This document shows, piece after piece, positions 7,706 through 16,672 of a stretch of DNA of 64,000 bases. The notes under the pieces were generated by a model. It searched no databases and had not been told where the DNA came from. It saw only the letters and a program-made list of their open reading frames with translations. Each line of letters begins with the position of its first letter. Position 1 is the first letter of the stretch. The position numbers were made by a program, and so were the translations under genes. Source of the stretch: Schlegelella_A sp036263655 (lineage in GTDB: Bacteria > Pseudomonadota > Gammaproteobacteria > Burkholderiales > Burkholderiaceae_C); assembly GCA_036263655.1 (NCBI GenBank), contig DATAGP010000037.1, positions 1 through 64,000 of the forward strand, in the 5' to 3' direction.

Positions 7706-8946
7706 GGCTGGACCTTGGCGGCGCCGGGCCGGCTGGCGACGCTGCCCGGCGCCGGCGCCGAGGCGGCCTCGTCGGCGGCGACCTGCACGGCGTCGCCGTC
7801 GGCGAGCGAATCCGATGGGTTGACGACCAGACGGTCGCGCGCGGCGATGCCGTCCAGGATCTCGATCGCCTCGCCCAGGTTGCGCCCCATCGTCACCGGC
7901 CGCAGCTTGACCCGGCTCGACGAATCGACCACCGCGACGCGAACACCTTCCGGACGGAAGAGCAGCACGTTGGTGGGAACGACCAGCGTCTCGCTCGCCG
8001 CCAGGGGCAGCGCCACCTGCACGTAGGCGCCGGGCAGCAGCACCCGGTCCCGGTTGGAGAGGCTGATCTCGACCTGCATGGTCCGCGTCGCCGAGTCGAT
8101 CGATCCCGCCGTGCGGGCGACCTCGCCGGCGAAGGACTGGCCGCGCAGCTCGGTCTGCGTGACCACCACCTTCTGCCCTGGCCTGACGAGCTGGGCATAG
8201 GCCTGCGGCACGTTCAGGTAGACGCGCAGCGGATCGACCTGGGTCAGGACGAACAGCACCTTGCCGCCCGAATCGATGAGGTCGCCGACGTCGACGTTGC
8301 GGCGCGTGATCACGCCGGAGAACGGCGCCACGACGCGGGTGAAGCCCTGCAGCTGGCGCAGCCGCTGCACGTTGGCATCGGCGGCGGCGAGGTTGGCGCT
8401 GGCCTGCGCGGCGGCGCTGCGCCGCTCGTCGAGCTCCTGCTGCGAGACGACGTCCCTCTGCCGCATCGCCTCCCAGCGCTCGACCGTGCTGCGCGCCAGC
8501 GCCAGGCTGGCCGCCGTCTGCTGTCGCGCGGCGATGGCCTGCGACAGCTGCTGGCCGATCTCGGGCGACTCGATCTCGGCGAGCAGCTCGCCCCGCTCGA
8601 CGCGGCTGCCGATGTCCTTGGTCCAGCGCTTGACGTAGCCCGTCGCCCGCGCCGAGATCGGTGCCTGCTGCGCGCCCTGCAGCGTTCCCGGCAGGGCCAG
8701 CGTCTGGCCGCCGCCGCCGGCGCGGGCGAAGGTCGTCTTGACGTAGAGCACCGAGTGCAGGCCGGTGTTCGACTCGAGCACGCGGTCGTTGGCGAGCCGG
8801 CTCATCAGGGTCCGCCCGGCGCCGACGGCCAGCAGCACCAGGACGATCACCGCCGCGAGCTTGGCCCGGCGGAGGACGCGATTGCGCTCGGCCGGCGAGG
8901 CGCGCTCGCTGCCCGCGGCCACGGTCGGATCGCCGGAGTCCGTCAT
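7702..8946 (-). CDS. RND efflux periplasmic adaptor (HlyD/MFP family)
   Basis: A 414-residue membrane fusion protein: a short cytoplasmic N terminus, one membrane anchor (AAVIVLVLLAVGAG), a lipoyl-like half (ISARATGYVKRWTKDIGSRVERGELLAEI), a long helical hairpin with SEPEIGQQLSQ-like and QRDVVSQQELDER segments, and the second lipoyl half (FSGVITRRNVDVGDLI). This is the standard adaptor that joins an RND pump to its outer-membrane channel. It starts three bases after the pump gene's stop and overlaps the channel gene, so all three are probably made from one mRNA. The substrate cannot be told from the adaptor. Confidence 0.93.
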   Translation of the reverse strand: MTDSGDPTVAAGSERASPAERNRVLRRAKLAAVIVLVLLAVGAGRTLMSRLANDRVLESNTGLHSVLYVKTTFARAGGGGQTLALPGTLQGAQQAPISARATGYVKRWTKDIGSRVERGELLAEIESPEIGQQLSQAIAARQQTAASLALARSTVERWEAMRQRDVVSQQELDERRSAAAQASANLAAADANVQRLRQLQGFTRVVAPFSGVITRRNVDVGDLIDSGGKVLFVLTQVDPLRVYLNVPQAYAQLVRPGQKVVVTQTELRGQSFAGEVARTAGSIDSATRTMQVEISLSNRDRVLLPGAYVQVALPLAASETLVVPTNVLLFRPEGVRVAVVDSSSRVKLRPVTMGRNLGEAIEILDGIAARDRLVVNPSDSLADGDAVQVAADEAASAPAPGSVASRPGAAKVQP

Positions 8947-8949
8947 CGC

Positions 8950-11900
8950 TCAGCTCTCCTGCAGTTGCGGCGCCAGGCCGTCGCCGGCCGGACGGCGCCG
9001 CTCGCGACGCCGGACCAGGCGGTCGTGAACGCCGGCATAGACGACCGGGACGAAGAGGAGCGTCGACGCGGTCGCGAAGACCAGGCCGCCGATGACGGCG
9101 CGGCCGAGCGGCGCGTTCTGCTCGGCGCCCTCGCCGATGCCGAGCGCCATCGGAATCATGCCGATGATCATGGCCAGCGCCGTCATCAGCACCGGGCGGA
9201 TCCGCGTCGCGCCGGCGTCGAGCGCGGCCGCGGCCGGTGCCGCGCCTTCGTCGCGCCGCTGCCGCGCGAAGGAGACGAGCAGGATGCTGTTCGCCGTCGC
9301 CACGCCCATGGTCATGATCGCGCCGGTGAGCGCCGGCACCGACAGCGTCGTGCCGGTGATGAAGAGCATCCAGGCGATGCCGGCGAGCGCGGCGGGCAGC
9401 GCCGCGATGATGATGAAGGCGTCGATCCACGACTGGAAGGTGACGACCACCAGCAGGTAGACGAGGACGATCGCCATCGCCAGGCCGACGCCGAGCCCCA
9501 CGAACGACGCGTTCATCGTCTGCACCTGGCCGCGCAGCTCGACCTGGCTGCCGCGCGGCAGCTGCGGCCGCATCTCGTCGACGAGCGCCTGCACCTTCGC
9601 GGCGACGCTGGCGAGGTCGGTGCCCTGGACCCCGGCGTAGATGTCCACCGCCGGCGAGATGTTGTAGCGGGAGACGACGGCGAGCTGGCGCGCCGGCTGC
9701 GCGTCGACGAGGTTGCCGAGGAGCTGCGGCGGCGCCGTGTTGCCGGCGCCGGTGCCCGCCACCGGCACGCTGAGGAGCGAGTCGAGCGAGTCGACGCGGT
9801 ACTGCGGCGTCTGCACCGCGACCTGGTAGACGACGCCGTTCTGCGGGTTGAGCCAGAAGGCGGGCGCCGTCTGCGAGCTGCCCGAGAGCGAGATGAGGAC
9901 GTTCTGGCCGACGTTCTGCGCCGACATGCCCATCTGCTGCAGGCGCGTGCGGTCCATCTGCAGGCTGAGCGACGGCGCGTCGAAGCGCTGGTGCACGTGC
10001 ACGTCGACGGCGCCCGGGATCTGCTGGATCTTCTTGACCAGCTGCCCGGCGAGGGCGGCGTTGGCCATCATGTTGTTGCCGGTGAACTGGACGTCGATGG
10101 CGGCCGGCAGGCCGAAATTGAGGATTTGGGTGACGATGTCGGCGGGCTGGAAGAAGAACTCGATGCCCGGGAAGCGCTTCGGCAGCTCGGCGCGCAGCAG
10201 GCTCACGAACTCCTCGGTCGGCCGGTGCCCCTTCTTCAGCGACAGCAGGATCTCGCCGTCGAGCGTGCCGATCGTCCCGGCGTTGCTGTACGAGAGGTTG
10301 ATGCCGCTGTTGGGCACGCCGAGGTTGTCGAGGATCGTCTCGAGCTGGTCGGCGGGGATCAGCTGGCGGATCGCCGCCTCCACCTGGTCGGCGATGCGCG
10401 CCGTTTCCTCGATGCGCGTGCCGGTGGCGGCACGCAGGTGCAGGCGGATCTGGCCGGCGTCAACGTTGGGGAAGAAGTCGCGCCCGAGCACCGGATAGAG
10501 GCCGCAGGAGAGCAGGGTGAAGGCGAGGAAGACGATGCCGAACACGCCGCGCTTCTGCAGCAGTGCGCCGAGGGTGATGGTGTAGGCGCCGCGCACACGC
10601 TCGAACCGCCGGTCGAAGGCGCGATAGGTGCGCTGCAGCAGGCTCGGCCTGGCGCTCGCCGTTGCCGAAGCGCCGCCGCCATGCGAGTGACGCATCAGCA
10701 GCATGACGAGCGTCGGCACCAGCGTCCGCGACAGGATGTACGACGCGATCATCGCGAACACCACCGCCTCGGCCATCGGCACGAACAGGAACCGCGCGAC
10801 GCCGGAGAGGAAGAACATCGGCACGAAGACGATGCAGATGCAGAGGGTCGAGACGAAGGCCGGGATGCCGATCTCGTGGGCGCCGACCACGATCGCGTCC
10901 TCGAGCGGCCTGCCGAGGTGCAGGTGGCGCTCGATGTTCTCGATCGTGACGATCGCCTGGTCGACCAGGATGCCGACCGAAAGCGCCAGGCCGCCGAGCG
11001 TCATCAGGTTGAGGGTCGCGCCGACGACATGCAGGGCGATGACCGAGGCCAGGATCGAGAGCGGGATGGTCAGGGCGATGATCAGCGTCGAGCGCCAGTT
11101 GCCGAGGAAGAGCAGCACCATGAGCGCGGTCAGGCCGGCGGCGAGCAGGGCCTCGAAGACGACGCCCTGGATCGCCGCCGTGACGAACACCGACTGGTCG
11201 AAGAGCAGGGCCAGCTTGATGTCGTTCGGCAGGGTCGCCTGCACCCGCGGCAGCAGCGCCTTCAGGTTGTCGACGATGTCGAGCGTCGACGCGCCGCCGT
11301 TCTTCAGCACCGAGAGCAGCACGCCGCGGGCGCCGTCCTGGCGGACGATGTTGGTCTGCGGCACGAAGCCGTCGCGGACGTAGGCGACGTCCTTGAGGTA
11401 GGTGGTCGTGCCGTTCGCGGTGCGCACCGGCAGGTCGTTGAGGCCGGCGATCGCCTCCGGCGAGCCGTTCATGCGCACCGTGTATTCGGTGGCGCCGATC
11501 TTGGCCGTGCCCGACGGCAGGATGAGGTTCTGCAGGTTGACGGCGTTGACGACGTCGGCCGGGGCCAGGCCGCGTGCCTGCAGCGCCTGCATGTCGAGGT
11601 CGACCGAGATGATCCGGTTCTTGCCGCCGTAGGGGAACGGGATCGCGACGCCGGGGATGGTGACGAGCTGCGGCCGCAGCGTGTTGACGGCGGCGTCGAA
11701 CACGGTCTGCTCGGGCAGGGTCGGGCTCGACAGGCCGAGCTGGACGACCGGGATGCTCGACGCCGAGTACTTGATGATCAGCGGCGGCGTGATCCCGGGC
11801 GGCAGCTGCCGCACTTGCGTCTGGCCGATGGCGACGACCTGCGCGATCGCCGTCTGGATGTTGGCGTTCGGCTGGAAGAAGACCTTGATGATGCTGATCC

Positions 11901-12162
11901 CCGAAAGCGACGTCGACTCGATGTGCTCGATGTCGCTCACCGTCGTCGTCAGGCTGCGCTCGGTCTGGGCGGCGATGCGCTGACCCATCTCCTGCGCCGG
12001 CAGGCCGCCGTAGTTCCAGATCACCGAGATCACCGGGATGTCGATCTCCGGGAAGATGTCGGTCGCCATGTTGCGCAGCACGAACGGCGTGGCCAGGACG
12101 ATCAGCATCGCCATCACGATGAACGTGTAGGGGCGCCTCAGCGCCAGCTGGACCATGGACAT
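8950..12162 (-). CDS. RND efflux inner-membrane pump (HAE1-like) with altered proton relay
   Basis: A 1070-residue RND transporter with the usual duplicated plan: an N-terminal membrane helix, a large periplasmic loop, six helices (about 335-550), a second loop and a final helix bundle. It resembles the multidrug branch (FPEIDIPVISVIWNYGGLPAQEM). The relay site that reads VDDA in AcrB reads VDQA here, with D401 kept and Q402 replacing the second Asp (AcrB D408). The AcrB Lys940 position is A957 within GVATANSILLV. I believe the Lys-less ATANSIL segment is common in one subfamily, but the Gln looks unusual. It is the first gene of the operon. Upstream, 172 bases separate it from the divergent 12335 gene. 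The ATG has a poor ribosome site; a second ATG lies at 12156. Confidence 0.92.
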   Translation of the reverse strand: MSMVQLALRRPYTFIVMAMLIVLATPFVLRNMATDIFPEIDIPVISVIWNYGGLPAQEMGQRIAAQTERSLTTTVSDIEHIESTSLSGISIIKVFFQPNANIQTAIAQVVAIGQTQVRQLPPGITPPLIIKYSASSIPVVQLGLSSPTLPEQTVFDAAVNTLRPQLVTIPGVAIPFPYGGKNRIISVDLDMQALQARGLAPADVVNAVNLQNLILPSGTAKIGATEYTVRMNGSPEAIAGLNDLPVRTANGTTTYLKDVAYVRDGFVPQTNIVRQDGARGVLLSVLKNGGASTLDIVDNLKALLPRVQATLPNDIKLALLFDQSVFVTAAIQGVVFEALLAAGLTALMVLLFLGNWRSTLIIALTIPLSILASVIALHVVGATLNLMTLGGLALSVGILVDQAIVTIENIERHLHLGRPLEDAIVVGAHEIGIPAFVSTLCICIVFVPMFFLSGVARFLFVPMAEAVVFAMIASYILSRTLVPTLVMLLMRHSHGGGASATASARPSLLQRTYRAFDRRFERVRGAYTITLGALLQKRGVFGIVFLAFTLLSCGLYPVLGRDFFPNVDAGQIRLHLRAATGTRIEETARIADQVEAAIRQLIPADQLETILDNLGVPNSGINLSYSNAGTIGTLDGEILLSLKKGHRPTEEFVSLLRAELPKRFPGIEFFFQPADIVTQILNFGLPAAIDVQFTGNNMMANAALAGQLVKKIQQIPGAVDVHVHQRFDAPSLSLQMDRTRLQQMGMSAQNVGQNVLISLSGSSQTAPAFWLNPQNGVVYQVAVQTPQYRVDSLDSLLSVPVAGTGAGNTAPPQLLGNLVDAQPARQLAVVSRYNISPAVDIYAGVQGTDLASVAAKVQALVDEMRPQLPRGSQVELRGQVQTMNASFVGLGVGLAMAIVLVYLLVVVTFQSWIDAFIIIAALPAALAGIAWMLFITGTTLSVPALTGAIMTMGVATANSILLVSFARQRRDEGAAPAAAALDAGATRIRPVLMTALAMIIGMIPMALGIGEGAEQNAPLGRAVIGGLVFATASTLLFVPVVYAGVHDRLVRRRERRRPAGDGLAPQLQES

Positions 12163-12334
12163 GGGAAAACGCGCTCGGCAGGCCGAAAGGGAGGATGATA
12201 TTCAGCGGCATCGCCGACCGTCGGCGCTGTCTTACTGCGATGTCCCGGCTTGTCCCACATCTCGCACAGGGCCGCGCCCCTAAGGTAAGGGGGCAGGCGC
12301 TGGACGGCGCCGTCCTCCCAATGCGAGAAAGACC

Positions 12335-13057
12335 ATGGACACCATGACCACACCCGCCAGCTCCTCCACCCCGTCGGCCGCCGACAACCTCGCCGCCAAG
12401 GCGAACGTCGCCTACCAGTCAGCGTCGCAAGCCGTGCGCGAGCAGACCGATGCCGTCGTGAAGCGGATCCAGCCGCAGATCGACGCCGTCTCCTCGTATG
12501 CGCGCAACGAGCCGACCAAGGCCATGCTCATGTCCGCCGCCGCCGGCGCCGCCCTGATGGGCATCGTCGCCCTCCTCGTGCGCTCGGGAGGCAGCAGCCG
12601 CCCCGACATGCGCGAGATGGGCTCGACCGCCAGCGCGGTCGCCGGCTCGACGCTGTCGGCGATCCGCGAAGCTGCGCTCGACCTGGCGGACCGCGCCCAC
12701 AGCGTGGCCCAGAACGCACTGGACTCGACCCACAAGCGGGCCGCCGAAGCGCTCGGCGCCGGCGAGAAGCGCGCGTCCGACACCCTGGGCTCGACGCAGA
12801 AGCGCGCCGCCGACGCCGCCGAAAGCGTGAGCGACACCGTCGCCGAGGCTTGGCAGAGCCTGCGCGACCAGGCGGCGCCGGTGGTCGACAAGCTGCGTCC
12901 GCAGTTCGAAGCTGCAGCGAACTACGCCAAGGACGAGCCGGCACGCGCCGCGCTCGGCATCGCCGCGGCGGGCGCCGTTCTCATCGGCCTGATGGCGCTG
13001 ATCCGCAACTCCGGCTCCGACTCCGACCCGTACACCGATCGCTACGCGGATCGCTGA
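12335..13057 (+). CDS. Internally duplicated DUF883/ElaB-like membrane-anchored protein
   Basis: A 240-residue Ala-rich helical protein with two copies of one module. Residues 41-88 and 183-230 align without gaps (VVKRIQPQIDAVSSYARNEP versus VVDKLRPQFEAAANYAKDEP), each followed by a Gly/Ala-rich hydrophobic helix (AAAGAALMGIVALLVRSGG / AAAGAVLIGLMALIRNSGS). Each module resembles DUF883 (ElaB/YqjD) proteins, which anchor in the inner membrane and have been linked to ribosome binding in stationary phase. The linker holds short degenerate repeats (STHKRAAEALGAGEKRASDT, GSTQKRAAD). With two hydrophobic anchors it may form a hairpin in the membrane. It is divergent from the RND operon. Function is inferred only by resemblance. 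Confidence 0.75.
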   Translation: MDTMTTPASSSTPSAADNLAAKANVAYQSASQAVREQTDAVVKRIQPQIDAVSSYARNEPTKAMLMSAAAGAALMGIVALLVRSGGSSRPDMREMGSTASAVAGSTLSAIREAALDLADRAHSVAQNALDSTHKRAAEALGAGEKRASDTLGSTQKRAADAAESVSDTVAEAWQSLRDQAAPVVDKLRPQFEAAANYAKDEPARAALGIAAAGAVLIGLMALIRNSGSDSDPYTDRYADR

Positions 13058-13218
13058 CACGCCCGTTTACAGGCCGACGCGGAAGGTCGTCGCTTTGCGG
13101 CGGCCTCTTGGAGCGTCGGCTCGCCGCGGTTGCGCCGCCGCCGCACGTCTTACAAGCGCCTTACAGGTCTCGCTGACGTCCGCGGGCACAGTCCACGCCC
13201 GTGCTCAGGGAGACGCGT

Positions 13219-14889
13219 GTGAGACTTGTTCATTCGATGGCGGCGATCGCCGCGTGCGTGCTGGTCGCCTGCGGTGGCGGAGACGGTGCGGGGGGCGGTG
13301 GCAACACGGCGAACTCCGCCGACGTCGGCAGCTACGACGCGGGCCCCGGCCCGATCGGCGGCGCGGCGCTGTACACCGAGTTTCGCAGCGGCAAGAAGCT
13401 GGTCCTGCACCAGCGCGACGCCATCGCCGTCACGCCGGCCCATCTGCGCGACCGGCTGACGACCATGGAAGCGGCGCTCGACGCCTTCGACGGCGTTTTC
13501 CTCCGCCTGCCGAACTCGAGCGACGCGGTCATGAAGGCCGCGCCGCTCAGCGCCGCCACCGTGGCCGGCGACCTCGAGCCGCTGTACGCGCTCCGCCCGG
13601 CCCGGCTCAAGCACAACTTCGCAGTCGTGACGGTCCAGCGCGACCTGGATGCCTTCGACGACTGGACGCCGGTGCTCGCGAACTTCGCGCGTCTGGCCCG
13701 GGTCGCCCGCGATGCCGGCCTCGTCGGCATCGTCATCGACAACGAAAGCTCGGCCGGCCTGCGCGTCAGCTATCCGTACGACATCAAGCAGGACGCGAGG
13801 AGCGTCGAGGAGTACCACGACCAGACGCGCAGCGTCGGCCGGATGATCATGCAGACCATCGGGGCCGAGTTTCCCGATGCCGTGGTCGTGGTCCTGCGCG
13901 GCCCGGCCGGGGCCGAGCCGAAGTCTCCCTCGTCCCTCGTCAACTGCGAGCAGCGCGACCCGGCGCAGGTGTTCGTCGAGGCGCCCTGCGGCCCGACCAC
14001 CGCGGGCCTGCTCGGCTCCTTCTTCGCCGGCTTCGTCGAAGGCAAGGGTGCCCGCTCGCTGCTCGTCGACGGCGGCACCGACTACGGCCTGCGCACGCAG
14101 GAGCAGTTCAGCAGCTCGGCGGCCTGGCGCAAGGCCGGCCTCGCGTCGGCGGCGACGGCGAGCGCGTTCGTCCCGGAGACGCTGCGCGCGGCCTGGCCGG
14201 ACGCCGTCACCGCCTCCTTCGGCCTGCGTGACCTGGACGGCGCGCACGGCAACATGCTGCCGAACGACGTCGGCCTCTTCGCGAACACCGTGCGCGCCGC
14301 GCTGCTCGTCGCCGACACCTTCGCCTGGGCCTCGTTCAGCACCGTCGACATGACGCAGGTCGCTGCCGGCAGCCCCTGGGCCACGGCCGCGCGCCGCGGC
14401 AAGGCCGCGGCGGTCTCGCCGGGCATGCGCCTCGCCTCGGCGGCACCGGCGAGCGGCACGGGGCTCATGGCCCAGTACTACGGCCAGATCGACGAGTCGG
14501 AGCTCGCCCAGACGCTCATCGATCCCTACATCGACAACGTGTGGACCGGCACCGGGCCGTCGCACACCATCCTCAACGGCCAGAACGACAACGTCTCGGT
14601 GATCTGGACCGGCTACATCGAGGCGCCGGTGACCGGGACGTACACCATCTTCGGCACCACCGACGACGGCATGCGCATCCACATCAACGACACCGCCGTG
14701 ATCGATGCCTGGTTCTTCCAGGGGCCGACCGAGTACGCAGGCACGATCGACCTCGTCGCCGGCGAGCGCTACCCGATCAGGATCCGCTACTTCCAGGGCG
14801 GAGGCCTGACCGAGGCGCACGTCTCGTGGCAGACGCCCGGCGGCGTCAAGGAAGTGATTCCGGCCGAGCGGCTGTATCCCATGTACTGA
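13219..14889 (+). CDS. Lipoprotein with C-terminal PA14 domain
   Basis: A 556-residue predicted lipoprotein: signal with lipobox LVAC (Cys18) followed by a Gly-rich linker. Residues ~45-390 form an alpha/beta domain (VGIVIDNESSAGLRVSYPYD, VVVVLRGPAGAE, SLLVDGGTDYGLRTQEQF) that I do not recognise; it could be a glycosidase-like barrel. From residue 415 a PA14 domain is clear (GLMAQYYG..., TYTIFGTTDDGMRIHIN, YPIRIRYFQGGG, SWQTPGG), a beta-barrel module found in toxins and carbohydrate-active enzymes and often binding glycans. GTG at 13219 is preferred over GTG at 13201 because AGGGAG lies six bases upstream and the signal peptide begins there. It probably acts on or binds surface polysaccharide; this is inference. 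Confidence 0.78.
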   Translation: MRLVHSMAAIAACVLVACGGGDGAGGGGNTANSADVGSYDAGPGPIGGAALYTEFRSGKKLVLHQRDAIAVTPAHLRDRLTTMEAALDAFDGVFLRLPNSSDAVMKAAPLSAATVAGDLEPLYALRPARLKHNFAVVTVQRDLDAFDDWTPVLANFARLARVARDAGLVGIVIDNESSAGLRVSYPYDIKQDARSVEEYHDQTRSVGRMIMQTIGAEFPDAVVVVLRGPAGAEPKSPSSLVNCEQRDPAQVFVEAPCGPTTAGLLGSFFAGFVEGKGARSLLVDGGTDYGLRTQEQFSSSAAWRKAGLASAATASAFVPETLRAAWPDAVTASFGLRDLDGAHGNMLPNDVGLFANTVRAALLVADTFAWASFSTVDMTQVAAGSPWATAARRGKAAAVSPGMRLASAAPASGTGLMAQYYGQIDESELAQTLIDPYIDNVWTGTGPSHTILNGQNDNVSVIWTGYIEAPVTGTYTIFGTTDDGMRIHINDTAVIDAWFFQGPTEYAGTIDLVAGERYPIRIRYFQGGGLTEAHVSWQTPGGVKEVIPAERLYPMY

Positions 14890-14979
14890 GGCGAGCGCAC
14901 GCCGGCGCGATGCCTCGCGCGCTCGGCGCCAAGGGCACGTGCCTTGCCGAACCTGTGCATCCACCCACAGGAGCAGCGC

Positions 14980-15678
14980 ATGGCGCCCATCAGCAAGTCA
15001 CACCGCATCGCCCTCGCGATCGGCATCCTCTGTCTCGCCACCGCCGGCGGCGTGTCGGCACAGTCGACGGGCTCGAGCACCGGATCGGGGTCGTCGGGTT
15101 CCGGCTCCACGCCGGGCGCGACCAGCGGCACCGGCATCCTTGGCGGGAGCACGGCGACCGGCCGCCTCACGCCCGGCGGTACGCCCGACGCCTCGCAAGC
15201 GGCCGATCGCGCGTTCATGGAGAAGGCCGCGATGAGCGACATGGCCGAGATCCAGCTCAGCCAGATCGCGCAGCAGAAGGCGAGCCGTGACGACGTGAAG
15301 CAGCTCGCCGGTCGCATGATCCAGGACCACACGAAGACCAGCGACGAGCTGAAGTCGATCGCCAGCAAGCAGAACGTGACCTTGCCGACGGCGCTCGATC
15401 GCAAGCACCAGCAGGCGGCGCAGAAGCTGCAGGGCATGACCGCGGGCGCCCAGTTCGACCGCGAATACCTGAGGCTGTTGCTCGACGATCATCGCCAGGC
15501 GGTGTCGCTGTTCCGCACCGAGGCGAAGTCCGGGAAGAACCCCGAGGCCAAGGCCTTCGCGGCCAAGAACCTGCCCGCGCTCGAAGAGCACCTGCAGATG
15601 GTGCAGGCGATGAGCAAGGGCGGCGGCCACTCGATGGCCGGAGGCTCCGGCTCGGGCGGCGGCACGACCCGTCCCTGA
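14980..15678 (+). CDS. DUF4142 secreted protein
   Basis: A 232-residue secreted protein. A signal peptide ends near GGVSAQS, followed by a Ser/Gly/Thr-rich linker and then a four-helix DUF4142 domain (FMEKAAMSDMAEIQLSQIAQ, SRDDVKQLAGRMIQDHTKTS, QFDREYLRLLLDDHRQAVSLF, FAAKNLPALEEHLQMVQ). DUF4142 is a ferritin-like helical fold of unknown biochemical role, often described as a putative outer-membrane protein. A Gly/Ser tail closes the protein. The ATG at 14980 has GGAG six bases upstream and places the signal peptide correctly. A good hairpin follows the stop. Confidence 0.85.
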   Translation: MAPISKSHRIALAIGILCLATAGGVSAQSTGSSTGSGSSGSGSTPGATSGTGILGGSTATGRLTPGGTPDASQAADRAFMEKAAMSDMAEIQLSQIAQQKASRDDVKQLAGRMIQDHTKTSDELKSIASKQNVTLPTALDRKHQQAAQKLQGMTAGAQFDREYLRLLLDDHRQAVSLFRTEAKSGKNPEAKAFAAKNLPALEEHLQMVQAMSKGGGHSMAGGSGSGGGTTRP

Positions 15679-15993
15679 TCTCCCGCGATTCCGACGAACA
15701 GCCCGCAGCGCGGGCTGTTGGTCGTGCGCTGCTCGTCGTGCGTCGTCGCCGCGGCTTCAGTCGCTTCAGCTGCACTGCAGGCCATCGACTCGATGCAGCC
15801 GCCGAAGCCGAGCTTCTCGATCAGGCCCGGCTCGCGGCTGCCCGGCGCGAAGCCACCGAACGGGCGGACAGGAACTGGCGCTCGAACAGCACGAGCGTGC
15901 CGCACTGCAAGGCGCTGCTCGCGCCGACGGTCGGGAAGAGCACGGTCATGGTGTCGGCGTCGGCTGCAGAGGCGAACCGCGTGCCGGACGAGC
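15679..15993. other. Intergenic stretch with terminator and no convincing gene
   Basis: This 315-base gap holds the hairpin at 15697-15719 and otherwise no frame with a ribosome site or family resemblance. Minus-strand frames continue past the DUF3455 stop but have no initiation signal. It may hold decayed sequence. Confidence 0.5.
15697..15719 (+). terminator. Terminator hairpin after DUF4142 gene
   Basis: A perfect 10-bp stem (AACAGCCCGC / GCGGGCTGTT) with a 3-base loop begins 19 bases after the stop codon. It is followed by a short T/G-rich stretch. This is the best intrinsic terminator shape in the window. Confidence 0.7.
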
Positions 15994-16536
15994 TCAGTGG
16001 CGCACCTTGAAGAATCTGTACTGGGCCACGTAGGGAACGCGCGTCGTCGAACCTGCCGACGCCGCATCGCAGCCGGAGCTCGGGGCGGTGCCGCCCGCCG
16101 TGTGGATCCGCTGGACGCTGGTGACGCCGCTGAGGACACCCTTCGCCCCGGTCGAGCGCGCGCCGAGCAGCAGCCAGGGAATGGCACGCGGGTCCGGCGC
16201 CTCCGCACGCTGCTTCGGCGTGCCGACGATCCGGCTGCCGTCGGCGAGCTGCCAGAACGGCCCCGCGCCATGCCGGCCGACCGGACGCCCGCGCTCGAAC
16301 AGCTCCGCCTCGGGGGCGACGAACGTCCAGCCGGCGCTGGGCTCGTGGCCGGGCCGGCACTCGTAGACCTGCACGCCCTCGGCGGACAGCACCAGGGCCA
16401 GGGATTCGGCGGGGTCGGGCCGGAGCGCGTCGGGAACGCCCGGGCTGGCGCACGCCGCGAGCGCCACGGCGAGCGTGCTGAGGAGGACGCCGCCCGGATA
16501 GGCGGCGCGCTGGCGAAAGGCAGGTCGTTCGAGCAT
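15994..16536 (-). CDS. DUF3455 lipoprotein
   Basis: A 180-residue predicted lipoprotein with lipobox AVALAAC (Cys29). The mature part matches the DUF3455 pattern along its length: GVQVYECRPG, GWTFVAPEAELFERGRPVGRHGAGPFWQLADGS, IPWLLLGARS, GVTSVQRIHTAGGTAP, then GCDAA and RVPYVAQYRFF. The domain's role is unknown. ATG at 16536 has AGGAAG upstream. Starts of this gene and the SARP regulator are divergent, with 136 bases between. Confidence 0.85.
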   Translation of the reverse strand: MLERPAFRQRAAYPGGVLLSTLAVALAACASPGVPDALRPDPAESLALVLSAEGVQVYECRPGHEPSAGWTFVAPEAELFERGRPVGRHGAGPFWQLADGSRIVGTPKQRAEAPDPRAIPWLLLGARSTGAKGVLSGVTSVQRIHTAGGTAPSSGCDAASAGSTTRVPYVAQYRFFKVRH

Positions 16537-16672
16537 GGCAGCTTCCTTCTGGATGAAGCCGCACCTTAGAAAGCGCTGCGTTGCACGACCGTTCCGCGCT
16601 GCCGCGTTCGAACCACAATGCCGGCTTGCAAAGCCGCCGTCGCGCGGCCACGAAGGCGAACACGGGGGCGGG

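Noticed and set aside
7534..12198. A 1554-residue plus-strand frame opposite the RND pump operon
   Set aside because: It is a shadow of the high-GC genes on the other strand: Arg/Asp/Gln-rich, low-complexity and without any family motif or ribosome site. Similar long antisense frames occur opposite zwf, the SARP gene and the kinase.
12277..12293. Interrupted palindrome CCCCTAAGGTAAGGGG as an operator for the RND operon
   Set aside because: Only a 5-bp arm matches, and no regulator gene lies nearby to support it.
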